Positions 35,189 through 43,117 of a DNA stretch of 64,000 nucleotides are shown here, one piece after another. The DNA lies in assembly GCA_016787265.1 (NCBI GenBank), contig JAEUVF010000018.1:1-64000 (forward strand). Direction: 5' to 3'. The translations under genes were made by a program, and so were the position numbers. Source of the DNA: Flavipsychrobacter sp. (GTDB taxonomy: Bacteria > Bacteroidota > Bacteroidia > Chitinophagales > Chitinophagaceae). Position 1 is the first letter of the stretch, and every line of letters begins with the position of its first letter. The notes below the pieces were generated by a model that was not told the origin of the DNA, did no database searches, and saw only the letters and a program-made list of their open reading frames with translations.

Positions 35189-35196
35189 TTCGCAAA
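35166..35196 (-). promoter_or_regulatory. queA promoter, TTTG-N19-TACCTTTG
   Basis: On the minus strand, TTTG (35193-35196) and TACCTTTG (35166-35173) are 19 bases apart. Both match the Bacteroidota -33/-7 consensus exactly. Transcription would start near 35159, leaving a leader of about 125 bases before queA. Confidence 0.7.
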
Positions 35197-36924
35197 GATC
35201 TCTGAACGTCCCGGAATGGCGTCCAGTAAATGTTTGGTAACCAATGAATTAGGGTTGTTGATTACCTGGCTCGTAGTGCCTAATTCCGCAATTCTGCCTT
35301 TTTCCATTACCAGGATGCGGTCGCTGATATATTTGACCACTCCCAGGTCGTGGGTGATGAAAAGAGCGGTAAAACCAAATTCAGCTTTAAGTTCATTGAT
35401 CAGGTTCAGTACCTGTGCCTGAACACTCACATCGAGCGCACTCACACTTTCATCAAAAACTACAAAATCGGGGTTAAGTGCCAATGCCCTGGCAATTCCG
35501 ATCCGCTGGCGCTGCCCTCCACTAAAGGCATGTGGATACCGGTGGTAATGTTCGGGTAGAAGATGGACTTTTCTGAGAAGGTCCATTACCCGCTCTTTTT
35601 GAAGAGAAGGGGATAAGTCCGGATGGTGAACCTGAAGTGTTTCCCTTATGGTTTCTCCGATAGGGATTCGTGGATTCAGGGAACCATAAGGATCCTGAAA
35701 AACCAGCTGCATCTCTTTTCTGTAAAGGCGTAAATTTCGCTTAGACAACTCCGTAAGTTCAACTCCTGAAATCCGGATGCTTCCTTTTTGAATCGGTATC
35801 AGCTGAAGCAGGGCTCTGCCAAAACTAGTTTTTCCGCAACCGGATTCTCCAACAATGCCAAGTGTCTCCCCTTTAAAAATATTCAGGTTGATATTATCAA
35901 CGGCTTTGGTGAATTCAGTAGGCTGGCCAAAGAACCGGCGTTTTTTTGGATACCAGACACTTAAGGATCGGATAGTGATCAATGGTGCCGCATCCCAAAT
36001 TAAAGTGGGATCTTTTTTAGCCGGCAAGTTGTCTGCAGGATTTTCAAATTCTTCTCCGGAGTGTTTATTTAAAAAATCATCTACTACGGGTAATTTTTGT
36101 CCCTTCTCATACAGGATTGGCCGACAGGCCAACAGCGCATTTGTATAGGGATGTTTAGGATTGACAAATATCTCATCGCAATTGCCTTCTTCTACAATTC
36201 TGCCATTATATAAAACAATCACCCGGTGGGCAAAATCGCGCACCAGGCCCAGGTCATGGGTGATGAACAACATCCCCATTTTCGTTTGTTCCTGTATGTT
36301 AGTCAGCAGTTCAAGAATATTTTTCTGCACAGTCACATCAAGGGCAGTAGTAGGTTCATCCGCGATCAGCAGGGAAGGTTCACATGCCAGCGCCATTGCG
36401 ATCATTACACGTTGTTTCTGTCCACCGCTGAGTTGATGGGGGTATTTTTTTAACACCAGCTCAGGTTCGGGTAATTGCACCTTGCGAAATAAATCCAGCG
36501 TTTTTAACCGGGCATCTTTAGCGGATACTCCGGTATGTGTACGTATCGCTTCCATGACCTGGTTGCCACAGGTAAAAACCGGGTTGAGTGCAGACATCGG
36601 TTCCTGGAAGATCATGGCGATTTCCTTTCCCCGGATGGAGCGCAGTTTCGTACCGGATGCTTCCAGCAGGTTCAGCGCCTCCTTGTTACCCGATGGTGTG
36701 AATGCAATTTTACCATTCAGGTACCGGGTTGTTTTTGGAGGTAAAAGTTGCAGTATTGAAAGGGAGCTGACTGATTTTCCCGAACCGGATTCGCCAACTA
36801 CTGCCACGATTTCTCCCCGGTTAACCCGGAAACTGATTCCATGTAAGGCCGTTCGAATTTCAGCATCCTGCAGAAAGCCTACAGAAAGGTTTTCGACTGA
36901 CAATAAGGCTAAGGCTTCCTGCAT
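35185..36924 (-). CDS. ABC transporter ATPase with two fused ATPase domains (peptide-import type)
   Basis: A 579-residue protein with two ABC ATPase domains. The first has GESGSGKS, LSGGQKQRV and LLIADEPTT. The second has GESGCGKT, FSGGQRQRI and VVFDESVSALDV. Each is followed by the C-terminal piece of the DppD/DppF class (KHPYTNALLACRP in the first). This layout powers import of di- or oligopeptides (YejF/GsiA-like). No permease or binding-protein gene is adjacent, so it must work with distant partners. The upstream lipoprotein gene ends one base before this start. Confidence 0.9.
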   Translation of the reverse strand: MQEALALLSVENLSVGFLQDAEIRTALHGISFRVNRGEIVAVVGESGSGKSVSSLSILQLLPPKTTRYLNGKIAFTPSGNKEALNLLEASGTKLRSIRGKEIAMIFQEPMSALNPVFTCGNQVMEAIRTHTGVSAKDARLKTLDLFRKVQLPEPELVLKKYPHQLSGGQKQRVMIAMALACEPSLLIADEPTTALDVTVQKNILELLTNIQEQTKMGMLFITHDLGLVRDFAHRVIVLYNGRIVEEGNCDEIFVNPKHPYTNALLACRPILYEKGQKLPVVDDFLNKHSGEEFENPADNLPAKKDPTLIWDAAPLITIRSLSVWYPKKRRFFGQPTEFTKAVDNINLNIFKGETLGIVGESGCGKTSFGRALLQLIPIQKGSIRISGVELTELSKRNLRLYRKEMQLVFQDPYGSLNPRIPIGETIRETLQVHHPDLSPSLQKERVMDLLRKVHLLPEHYHRYPHAFSGGQRQRIGIARALALNPDFVVFDESVSALDVSVQAQVLNLINELKAEFGFTALFITHDLGVVKYISDRILVMEKGRIAELGTTSQVINNPNSLVTKHLLDAIPGRSEIFAK

Positions 36925-36925
36925 G

Positions 36926-37327
36926 TCAGGGATTTATTTTTTTTACTTTGATAATGCTGAGCCGGGTAGGAGGGGTGGGATAATAAGCCATGCAAACCAT
37001 ACAATCCTCTTTATAATCAGCTGCGGCTAACTCAAATGTAAACAGATCTCCTTCACTGATGCCTGCTTCAGCAAAACTGCATTTGCTTTCCACTGTGAAA
37101 ACATTGGAGTAATCTGACTTTCTTTTTTCATCGTAAAACCTTGCAGTCAATACAGCCGGATCCAGCTTCCCCGAAACCAGCGCAACCACATAATGATTGC
37201 AGATTTCACTGATCACCAATTTGCCGGTAAGTGGTGCGACTGATTTATTTTGAACTGCTGTTGATTTACAACTCCAGCACATAATTGTTAATAATAAACT
37301 AACCAGCAGTGAATTCATCCGCATCAC
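36926..37327 (-). CDS. small lipoprotein, unknown
   Basis: A 133-residue protein with a lipoprotein signal (LLVSLLLTIMCWSCKS, lipobox ending at Cys). The mature part has four further cysteines (EICNHY, ESKCSF, EDCMVCM) that could form two disulfides. No named family is recognised. The start may be the ATG at 37318 rather than 37327. It is tightly spaced between the amn gene (seven bases) and the ABC ATPase gene, in one run. Confidence 0.7.
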   Translation of the reverse strand: MMRMNSLLVSLLLTIMCWSCKSTAVQNKSVAPLTGKLVISEICNHYVVALVSGKLDPAVLTARFYDEKRKSDYSNVFTVESKCSFAEAGISEGDLFTFELAAADYKEDCMVCMAYYPTPPTRLSIIKVKKINP

Positions 37328-37334
37328 ACAAATT

Positions 37335-38105
37335 TTAAAAACGCAGGTGCCTTACCGTTAGTCCGTCGTTGATTAGCTGTTTTAGCGAATCAATTCCTAT
37401 TCGGATATGCCGCTCCACATATTCACTTGTAACTTTTTTATCGCTCTCTTCTGTTTTAACGCCTTCCGGTATCATGGGAGAATCGCTTACCAGCAATAAG
37501 GCGCCGGTTGGAATTTTATTGAAAAATCCAACTGAAAATATGGTAGCGGTTTCCATATCAATAGCATATGCCCGTACCTGCTGCAGGTATTCCTTGAATG
37601 TTTCATCGTGCTCCCAAACCCTTCTGTTGGTGGTATAAACAGTACCTGTCCAGTAATCCACACCGTGATCCCGAATAGTGGTGGATACCGCTTTTTGCAA
37701 GGCGAATGCAGGCAGGGCTGGTACTTCCGGAGGGAAATAATCATTGGAGGTTCCTTCTCCACGTATAGCTGCTATCGGCAGAATGAGATCACCCACCTTA
37801 TTTCTTCTTTTCAATCCGCCGCATTTCCCAAGAAACAATACAGCTTTTGGTTCTATAGCGGTTACCAGGTCCATTACTGTTGCAGCGGTCGGACTCCCCA
37901 TTCCAAAATTGATAATCGTGATATCTTCTGCTGTGGCACATTGCATCGGTTTGCCAACTCCCACTACATCAACTTTATGCCATTGGGCAAACCATTCTAC
38001 ATAGTTGCTGAAATTGGTGAGCAGGATATATTTTCCAAAGTTTTCAAGTGGTTGACCGGTATATCTTGGTAACCAGTTCTGCACTATTTCCTCTTTTGTT
38101 TTCAT
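37335..38105 (-). CDS. amn: AMP nucleosidase
   Basis: Hydrolyses AMP to adenine and ribose 5-phosphate. The 256 residues form a nucleoside-phosphorylase fold: NFGMGSPTAATVMDLV, LFLGKCGGLKRRNKVGDLI, AIDMETATIFSVGF with the purine-contacting Glu, and LLVSDSPM. This is the short Bacteroidota type without the N-terminal domain of E. coli Amn. The frame opens at 38144, but MKTKEEIVQNW at 38105 is the likely start. Confidence 0.88.
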   Translation of the reverse strand: MKTKEEIVQNWLPRYTGQPLENFGKYILLTNFSNYVEWFAQWHKVDVVGVGKPMQCATAEDITIINFGMGSPTAATVMDLVTAIEPKAVLFLGKCGGLKRRNKVGDLILPIAAIRGEGTSNDYFPPEVPALPAFALQKAVSTTIRDHGVDYWTGTVYTTNRRVWEHDETFKEYLQQVRAYAIDMETATIFSVGFFNKIPTGALLLVSDSPMIPEGVKTEESDKKVTSEYVERHIRIGIDSLKQLINDGLTVRHLRF

Positions 38106-38162
38106 GGTTGTAGTTTTTCCTTTCCAACAAATCAATTTCAGCAATATACGATTTTCGAATCA

Positions 38163-38170
38163 TAGCTTTG
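38163..38170 (+). promoter_or_regulatory. -7 box TAGCTTTG before the HsdR_N-like gene
   Basis: Exact TAnnTTTG match ending four bases before the ATG at 38175 and 13 before the ATG at 38184, which supports the later start. No clear -33 element at standard distance. Confidence 0.45.
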
Positions 38171-38183
38171 GCAAATGATCCGA

Positions 38184-38609
38184 ATGGTTTATCCCGATAT
38201 CAACCTGAAATGGAAAGAAGAAGGTGGTCAGCGACTGGTCTTTGATCCGATCAGAAAAAAATGGCTGGTGCTGACTCCTGAAGAATGGGTGCGGCAACAT
38301 GTGCTGCACTATTTATTGCTTGTTAAGGGCTATCCAAAAGCATATATAGCTGCAGAAAAAAACATGCAATTGGGCGAGTTGAAAAAAAGATTTGATCTGC
38401 TGGTATATGACCGGGATCACCAACCCTGGCTAATGGTGGAATGCAAAGCAATGGACATACAGCTCAGTGAAACCGTATTACACCAGATATTACGTTACAA
38501 CCTGGCAATACCCGTTCCGTATCTTGTAATTACGAATGGTGCACAGGCCATGATTTATCATCGGGCGGAAGGAAAATTATCTGTTCTTGCAGACTTTCCC
38601 GTCTACTAA
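38184..38609 (+). CDS. solo type I restriction HsdR N-terminal-like nuclease domain protein
   Basis: A 141-residue protein made only of an HsdR_N-type domain with a PD-(D/E)xK nuclease core: GELKKRFDLLVYD (acidic residue) and LMVECKAM (the ExK motif). The in-frame ATG at 38175 would add three residues; the -7 box at 38163-38170 makes 38184 more likely. No HsdM, HsdS or helicase domain gene is nearby, so this is not a restriction-modification system. Such solo proteins are common in Bacteroidota and have no assigned role. It is divergent from amn and ends in a bidirectional terminator. Confidence 0.85.
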   Translation: MVYPDINLKWKEEGGQRLVFDPIRKKWLVLTPEEWVRQHVLHYLLLVKGYPKAYIAAEKNMQLGELKKRFDLLVYDRDHQPWLMVECKAMDIQLSETVLHQILRYNLAIPVPYLVITNGAQAMIYHRAEGKLSVLADFPVY

Positions 38610-38610
38610 A

Positions 38611-38640
38611 AAAGGTGTTGATGAAAACACCAACACCTTT
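38611..38640. terminator. bidirectional terminator between convergent genes
   Basis: AAAGGTGTTG (38611-38620) and CAACACCTTT (38631-38640) form a perfect 10-bp stem with a 10-base loop. The A/T-rich ends serve both the rightward HsdR_N-like gene and the leftward glutamate dehydrogenase gene. Confidence 0.85.
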
Positions 38641-38660
38641 TCTTCTAACTATATAGCCTT

Positions 38661-40079
38661 TTATGGGAAGATGCCCAGTTCATTGTAGCTCGTAGCTACT
38701 TTGTTGATGGCAACAACATAAGCTGCAGTACGCATATCGGGAATGGATGGATTCTGTTTCCAGCATTCCATGATTTCACGGGTAGCAGTGATCATGGTTT
38801 CTTCCAGGCCGGAATATACCAGGTCCACTTCATCCGGGCCATGTTCGATCATGCTCTTGTGGCTATCTGCCACTTTTTTGCCGGTCAGGCTCTCAATCTG
38901 ATTGAGAATATTTTTATTCTGGTTTTCTGTAAATCGCTTCTCCAAACGGCCATAGCGAACATGGCTCAGGTTCTTCAACCATTCGAAATAGGAAACGGTT
39001 ACACCACCCGCATTCAGGTACATATCTGGAACAACCAGGGTTCCTTTGGAAGCAAAAACTTCATCTGCTTCTGGAGTTAACGGACCATTCGCAGCTTCTC
39101 CAATGATACGTGCTTTAATACGAGGTGCATTTTCACCATTGATAACATTTTCCAGTGCAGCCGGAATCAAAATCTCGCAATCCAGTTCCAGTGCATCATT
39201 GGAATTCGCCAGGTTCAATGCTCCAGGGAAATTCAGAATGGAACCTGTTTTTTTACGGTGCTGGAATACTTCGTCTTCGTTCAGTCCGTCCGGGTTCATA
39301 ATTGCTCCTTCAAATTCGGCAATGGCGATCACTTTTGCACCGCCCTCACGGAAAAATTTAGCTGCATGATACCCCACATTACCAAGGCCCTGAACTACTA
39401 CAGTTTTACCCTCAATTCCCAGGTCTAATCCCAGACGCTGCATTACATCCGGCATATTGCATACTTCGCGGATGCCATAGAAAACTCCCAGACCGGTTGC
39501 TTCTCTGCGGCCACGAACGCCACCCTGTGTTACCGGTTTACCAGTTACACAGCCCAATGCATCCACTTCACCAGGTTTCATACTCATATAGGTATCGAGG
39601 ATCCAGGCCATTTCCCGTTCACCGGTTCCATAGTCTGGAGCCGGAACATCGGTACCCGGACCGATAAAATTCTTCTTGATCAGTTCGTGGGTATAACGAC
39701 GGGTAATTTTCTCCAGTTCGTAGGGAGTATATTTTTTGGGATCGATGGATATACCACCCTTTGCACCCCCAAAAGGTACATTCACAATAGCGCACTTGTA
39801 GGTCATAAGTGCGGCAAGTGCCATCACTTCATCCAGGTTAACTGCTGTTGCAAAACGGATACCGCCTTTACAGGGTGTTTTGTGATGAGAGTGTTGTACA
39901 CGATAAGCCTTGATTACTTCAATCTTATCTCCGATTTTCACCGGGAAATGCATCCGGTAAACCGAATTACATTGTTTGATTTGTTCAAGAATTCCGGGAT
40001 CCCAGTTGGTGAACTTAGCTGCCTTGTCAAAGCTCTTCTCTACTGCTCCAAAGAAGCTGTACTCTTGATGTCCAGACAT
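38661..40079 (-). CDS. glutamate dehydrogenase (Glu/Leu/Phe/Val family)
   Basis: Interconverts glutamate with 2-oxoglutarate and ammonia. The 472 residues have the family signature VPFGGAKGGISIDP with catalytic lysines, GPGTDVPAPDYGT, and the Rossmann segment VVQGLGNVGYHAAKFF. The length is close to the hexameric enzymes plus a short C-terminal extension (about 440-472). Coenzyme preference cannot be read safely. Confidence 0.94.
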   Translation of the reverse strand: MSGHQEYSFFGAVEKSFDKAAKFTNWDPGILEQIKQCNSVYRMHFPVKIGDKIEVIKAYRVQHSHHKTPCKGGIRFATAVNLDEVMALAALMTYKCAIVNVPFGGAKGGISIDPKKYTPYELEKITRRYTHELIKKNFIGPGTDVPAPDYGTGEREMAWILDTYMSMKPGEVDALGCVTGKPVTQGGVRGRREATGLGVFYGIREVCNMPDVMQRLGLDLGIEGKTVVVQGLGNVGYHAAKFFREGGAKVIAIAEFEGAIMNPDGLNEDEVFQHRKKTGSILNFPGALNLANSNDALELDCEILIPAALENVINGENAPRIKARIIGEAANGPLTPEADEVFASKGTLVVPDMYLNAGGVTVSYFEWLKNLSHVRYGRLEKRFTENQNKNILNQIESLTGKKVADSHKSMIEHGPDEVDLVYSGLEETMITATREIMECWKQNPSIPDMRTAAYVVAINKVATSYNELGIFP

Positions 40080-40149
40080 GATGTTCGTTTTTGTTAGGTG
40101 TTTTTTATATGTGTTTACGCAATCGTCTACTTGGTATAACGAAAAAAGA

Positions 40150-40380
40150 TCAGGCTTCGTTTTCCAGTTTGGTTATTTTTCTGTCCAGTCGGACCAGGTA
40201 AATCAGAATACCCACTACAATAAGCACCACAACTGCTACTACTGCATAGATTTTTCCGTTGGCATGCATGGCATCCGCCATTTGGACCGGGCCATCGTCG
40301 TTCATGGGAGTCTGTGCTGATAACCGGGTAAAACTGAGTAACAGGATCGCGAATAGCCCCTGCCATTTTATATTACGCAT
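40150..40380 (-). CDS. ccmD: CcmD-family protein
   Basis: A 76-residue protein with an N-terminal signal-like segment (GLFAILLLSFTRLSAQ) and one transmembrane helix (IYAVVAVVVLIVVGILIYLV) followed by the charged DRKITKLENEA. The position directly after ccmC, with an eight-base overlap, and this topology match CcmD, which helps release haem-loaded CcmE. Confidence 0.78.
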   Translation of the reverse strand: MRNIKWQGLFAILLLSFTRLSAQTPMNDDGPVQMADAMHANGKIYAVVAVVVLIVVGILIYLVRLDRKITKLENEA

Positions 40381-41041
40381 GTTGAAGTTTTTTTTCTTCC
40401 AAATTTTTGAGCCTGATACTTAAACTGGCGATCCATACGCCCATTAATGTCCAGCCAGGGAATGCTACCAGGTAGAAGAGATACCGCATACGGCTGTCAA
40501 CATCACCCGGATTTAATGCGGGATTACCCATTCCGCCCGGGTGCAGACTTTCCAGCAATCGTGGAATGATCCAGATGGTTGGAAAAAGCATGGCAAAGGC
40601 GAAAATATTATAGACAGCCCCGATTTTTGCTCTTTTATCAGGATCTATCATAGAGTTCCGCAACACCAGGTATGCGAAATAAATCAGAAACGCGATCGCA
40701 GCGCCAATCTGCTTGGGATCATTACTCCATGCTTTGCCCCAGGTATAATTGGCCCAGATCATTCCCGTTGATAAACCCAGTATACAATACAGGAGTCCAA
40801 CATTGGCATATTCCACGGCAAGACTATCATGTTTGAGATTACCGCTTCGCAGGTATTTTACAGAATTGACAACCGAAACAATAAAAAAGATCATCATCCC
40901 AAACCACATGGGTACATGGAAATAGTAATTCCGGATGGTTTCATTAAGAATGGGTTTGGCGGGCACATCGCCAAGGAAGCCAGCTACTGAAATAATTAAT
41001 AGCTGCAGGATGCAAAGGATTTTCCACCAGGCTAAGCGCAT
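40373..41041 (-). CDS. ccmC: cytochrome c maturation protein CcmC (haem handling)
   Basis: A 222-residue six-helix membrane protein. The tryptophan-rich haem-handling region (GMIWANYTWGKAWSNDPKQ) lies between flanking helices, and a His in NYYFHVPMWFG is a likely axial ligand. CcmC loads haem onto CcmE. The frame extends upstream to 41158 but only over ccmB; the ATG at 41041 (MRLAWWKILCILQLL) is the likely start. It lies between ccmB and ccmD. Confidence 0.9.
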   Translation of the reverse strand: MRLAWWKILCILQLLIISVAGFLGDVPAKPILNETIRNYYFHVPMWFGMMIFFIVSVVNSVKYLRSGNLKHDSLAVEYANVGLLYCILGLSTGMIWANYTWGKAWSNDPKQIGAAIAFLIYFAYLVLRNSMIDPDKRAKIGAVYNIFAFAMLFPTIWIIPRLLESLHPGGMGNPALNPGDVDSRMRYLFYLVAFPGWTLMGVWIASLSIRLKNLEEKKLQHA

Positions 41042-41078
41042 AACATCAAATAAGTGCGGCAAAATTAGGGGAAAAGAA

Positions 41079-41729
41079 TCAGTCCTTCCACAGAAAGGGA
41101 AAGAGGATGACAGCCAATGCAACCACCAATAAATCCAGTCCCGCCAACAGGAGCACAATCATGCCCAGACTATCCTGTATTACCTGGCTAAAAGCGGTAT
41201 TGGCCAGCTTCATCATCAATAAAATTTGAGGAATAATTAACGGAAATCCCAGTATTGCCATGAGTGCTGCATTTTGTTGAGCACGGGCGGCGATGGCAGA
41301 TAAAAAGGTAAAAACAAGGCTTAGCCCAAGCCCTCCAAAAACTGCAAGTCCCATAAAGCGGAGTCCATTCTGAACGGGATTTCCAAGCAGCAAACCAAAA
41401 AGAATCCAGGAAACCAGGCTGAGCAGTGCCATCAGCAGCACATTGAAAAGCAGTTTCGATAGAATAAAATCCCTGGGGCCTGCAATGGAATAAAAATATA
41501 ACAGTCTTCCACGGCTTTCCTGGAGAAAACTCTTGGCAACGGCATTCACACAAACAAATAACTGGATCATCCAGAACAGGCCATTCCAGACCTGGTCTTC
41601 CGGCTGCCCCATGGCCAGGTATAACACAAAGATCGTACTGGCCACGTATAAAAGTATTCCATAAAACGTGTATTGCTGGCGAAACTCCAGGAGTAAATCT
41701 TTTTTAAAAAGGGCAATAACAGCTTTCAT
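41079..41729 (-). CDS. ccmB: haem exporter protein CcmB
   Basis: A 216-residue protein with about six transmembrane helices and the CcmB start (LFKKDLLLEFRQQYTFYGILLY) and ESRGRLLYFYSI motif. CcmB pairs with the ATPase CcmA, which is not in this window. It is first of ccmBCD and starts three bases after the tdk stop, so all four are probably one transcript. Confidence 0.9.
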   Translation of the reverse strand: MKAVIALFKKDLLLEFRQQYTFYGILLYVASTIFVLYLAMGQPEDQVWNGLFWMIQLFVCVNAVAKSFLQESRGRLLYFYSIAGPRDFILSKLLFNVLLMALLSLVSWILFGLLLGNPVQNGLRFMGLAVFGGLGLSLVFTFLSAIAARAQQNAALMAILGFPLIIPQILLMMKLANTAFSQVIQDSLGMIVLLLAGLDLLVVALAVILFPFLWKD

Positions 41730-41732
41730 GCA

Positions 41733-42302
41733 TCAGTTTTTATCGTCGTAACAGGTCCTGCAACGGGGCTCATAAGATTCTTTTTCTCCCAGCAAAACCT
41801 GGCCTCCCTGGGCGATCTTTCTATAACTGAAAGAGGCAATATTTCCACATTTTACGCAAATGGCATGCAACTTGGTGATATAATCTGCCTTGGCCAGCAG
41901 AAAGGGCATCTGCCCAAAGGGTTTTCCAAGGTAGTCCATATCAAGTCCGGCTATGATCACCCGAATACCCTGCCTGGCCAGCTGGTCACAGACATCGGGC
42001 AATTGGTCGTCAAAGAACTGGGCTTCGTCAATACCCACCACGTCCACGTTGGAGGCCATCAATAAAATGGTTTGGGAATTGTCGATCGGTGTGGAAGTGA
42101 TAGCGTTTTCATCGTGGGAAACGATTTGTTGTTCATCATAGCGAACGTCGATGGCTGGTTTGAAAATCTCGACTTTCAGATTGGCAATCCGGGCACGTTT
42201 CAGGCGCCTGATCAGTTCTTCGGTTTTGCCTGAAAACATAGAACCGCAGATGACTTCGATCCATCCACGGCGGCCGCCATTAAGTGTAGGTTCTATAAAC
42301 AC
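41733..42302 (-). CDS. tdk: thymidine kinase
   Basis: Phosphorylates thymidine for the dTMP salvage pathway. The 189 residues have a P-loop (GSMFSGKTEELIRRL), GIDEAQFFDD, the lasso-domain zinc cysteines (CVKCGNIASFSYRK and CRTC at the C-terminus). The start codon is GTG: it gives the family start MFIEPTLNGGRRGW. Type II thymidine kinase of normal length. Confidence 0.95.
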   Translation of the reverse strand: MFIEPTLNGGRRGWIEVICGSMFSGKTEELIRRLKRARIANLKVEIFKPAIDVRYDEQQIVSHDENAITSTPIDNSQTILLMASNVDVVGIDEAQFFDDQLPDVCDQLARQGIRVIIAGLDMDYLGKPFGQMPFLLAKADYITKLHAICVKCGNIASFSYRKIAQGGQVLLGEKESYEPRCRTCYDDKN

Positions 42303-42397
42303 GATCTATACAATTGATGCGGAAAAGTCAACCTGCCAAAGGTTAACAGTTCCTTTGACGAGTATTGATTCAGTTCCAACTTAATTTTAATAACTTT

Positions 42398-43117
42398 ATG
42401 AAATCCAATACTAACCCAAAAGTACCATATCAAATGGAAAGAGTTAGAGCTCTGATCAACAAGCTTCAGGAACAGGCAGACCAGGGAGCGGAAGCATCCG
42501 TTTTACTGGTTACGGCACAACTGTTACAGTCGGCTATTCAGGAACAGGCTTCTGCCGCTGCAGTACACCGAAATGGGAGCTCAAAAGTAGCAGTTGTTTT
42601 ACCTGCTGTTACTAATTCAGTTCAAAAAAGAGTGGTGGAGCCTGCTCCGGTTATTTCGGAAACCGCGGTGGATGCAAGTTCCAAAGTTTCGGAGCCAGAA
42701 ACCGCCCTGCCTTCCGACTGGTTACATAATCTCATGCAGGAAATCCCTACCCTGGCACATCAGAAGGAAATCAGAGAACTGAACGATGTGATGAGCCAGC
42801 AAATTAATGGGGCCTCCCTCAATGATAAATTAAAACAGGGTTCGGTTGAAGTAGCCGACGTGCTGACACGTGAGCCGGTTCGGGACCTCAAAAAAGCAAT
42901 TGGGGTAAATGACCGTTTTGTATTTGTTCAGGAACTATTTCGTGGAGATGAAGTGATGTACGAACGCAGCATTAAAACGATCAACTCCTTCAATATTCTT
43001 CAGGAAGCGGAATATTGGATTGAGCGGGAACTCAAACTGAAACTGGCCTGGGACGATTCAAAAGACACTGTTCGTCATTTTTGTCAGCTGGTTAGCAGGC
43101 GCTTTTCCTCCAAGTAA
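42398..43117 (+). CDS. conserved hypothetical protein
   Basis: A 239-residue cytoplasmic protein with no recognised named domain. Residues about 1-35 are helical and Gln-rich (ERVRALINKLQEQADQG). An Ala/Val/Pro-rich linker follows. The C-terminal 110 residues look well conserved in style (LNDVMSQQING, EPVRDLKKAIGVNDRFVF, LFRGDEVMYERSIKTIN, EAEYWIERELKLKLAW). The ATG at 42398 is preferred to 42365. The last 34 bases overlap the convergent kdtA gene. The role is unknown. Confidence 0.75.
   Translation: MKSNTNPKVPYQMERVRALINKLQEQADQGAEASVLLVTAQLLQSAIQEQASAAAVHRNGSSKVAVVLPAVTNSVQKRVVEPAPVISETAVDASSKVSEPETALPSDWLHNLMQEIPTLAHQKEIRELNDVMSQQINGASLNDKLKQGSVEVADVLTREPVRDLKKAIGVNDRFVFVQELFRGDEVMYERSIKTINSFNILQEAEYWIERELKLKLAWDDSKDTVRHFCQLVSRRFSSK

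Noticed and set aside
38184..38609. Type I restriction-modification system
   Set aside because: Only an HsdR N-terminal-like domain is present; there is no motor domain, HsdM or HsdS.
41042..41158. 39-residue N-terminal extension of CcmC
   Set aside because: It overlaps ccmB and lacks CcmC-like sequence; the usual start is at 41041.
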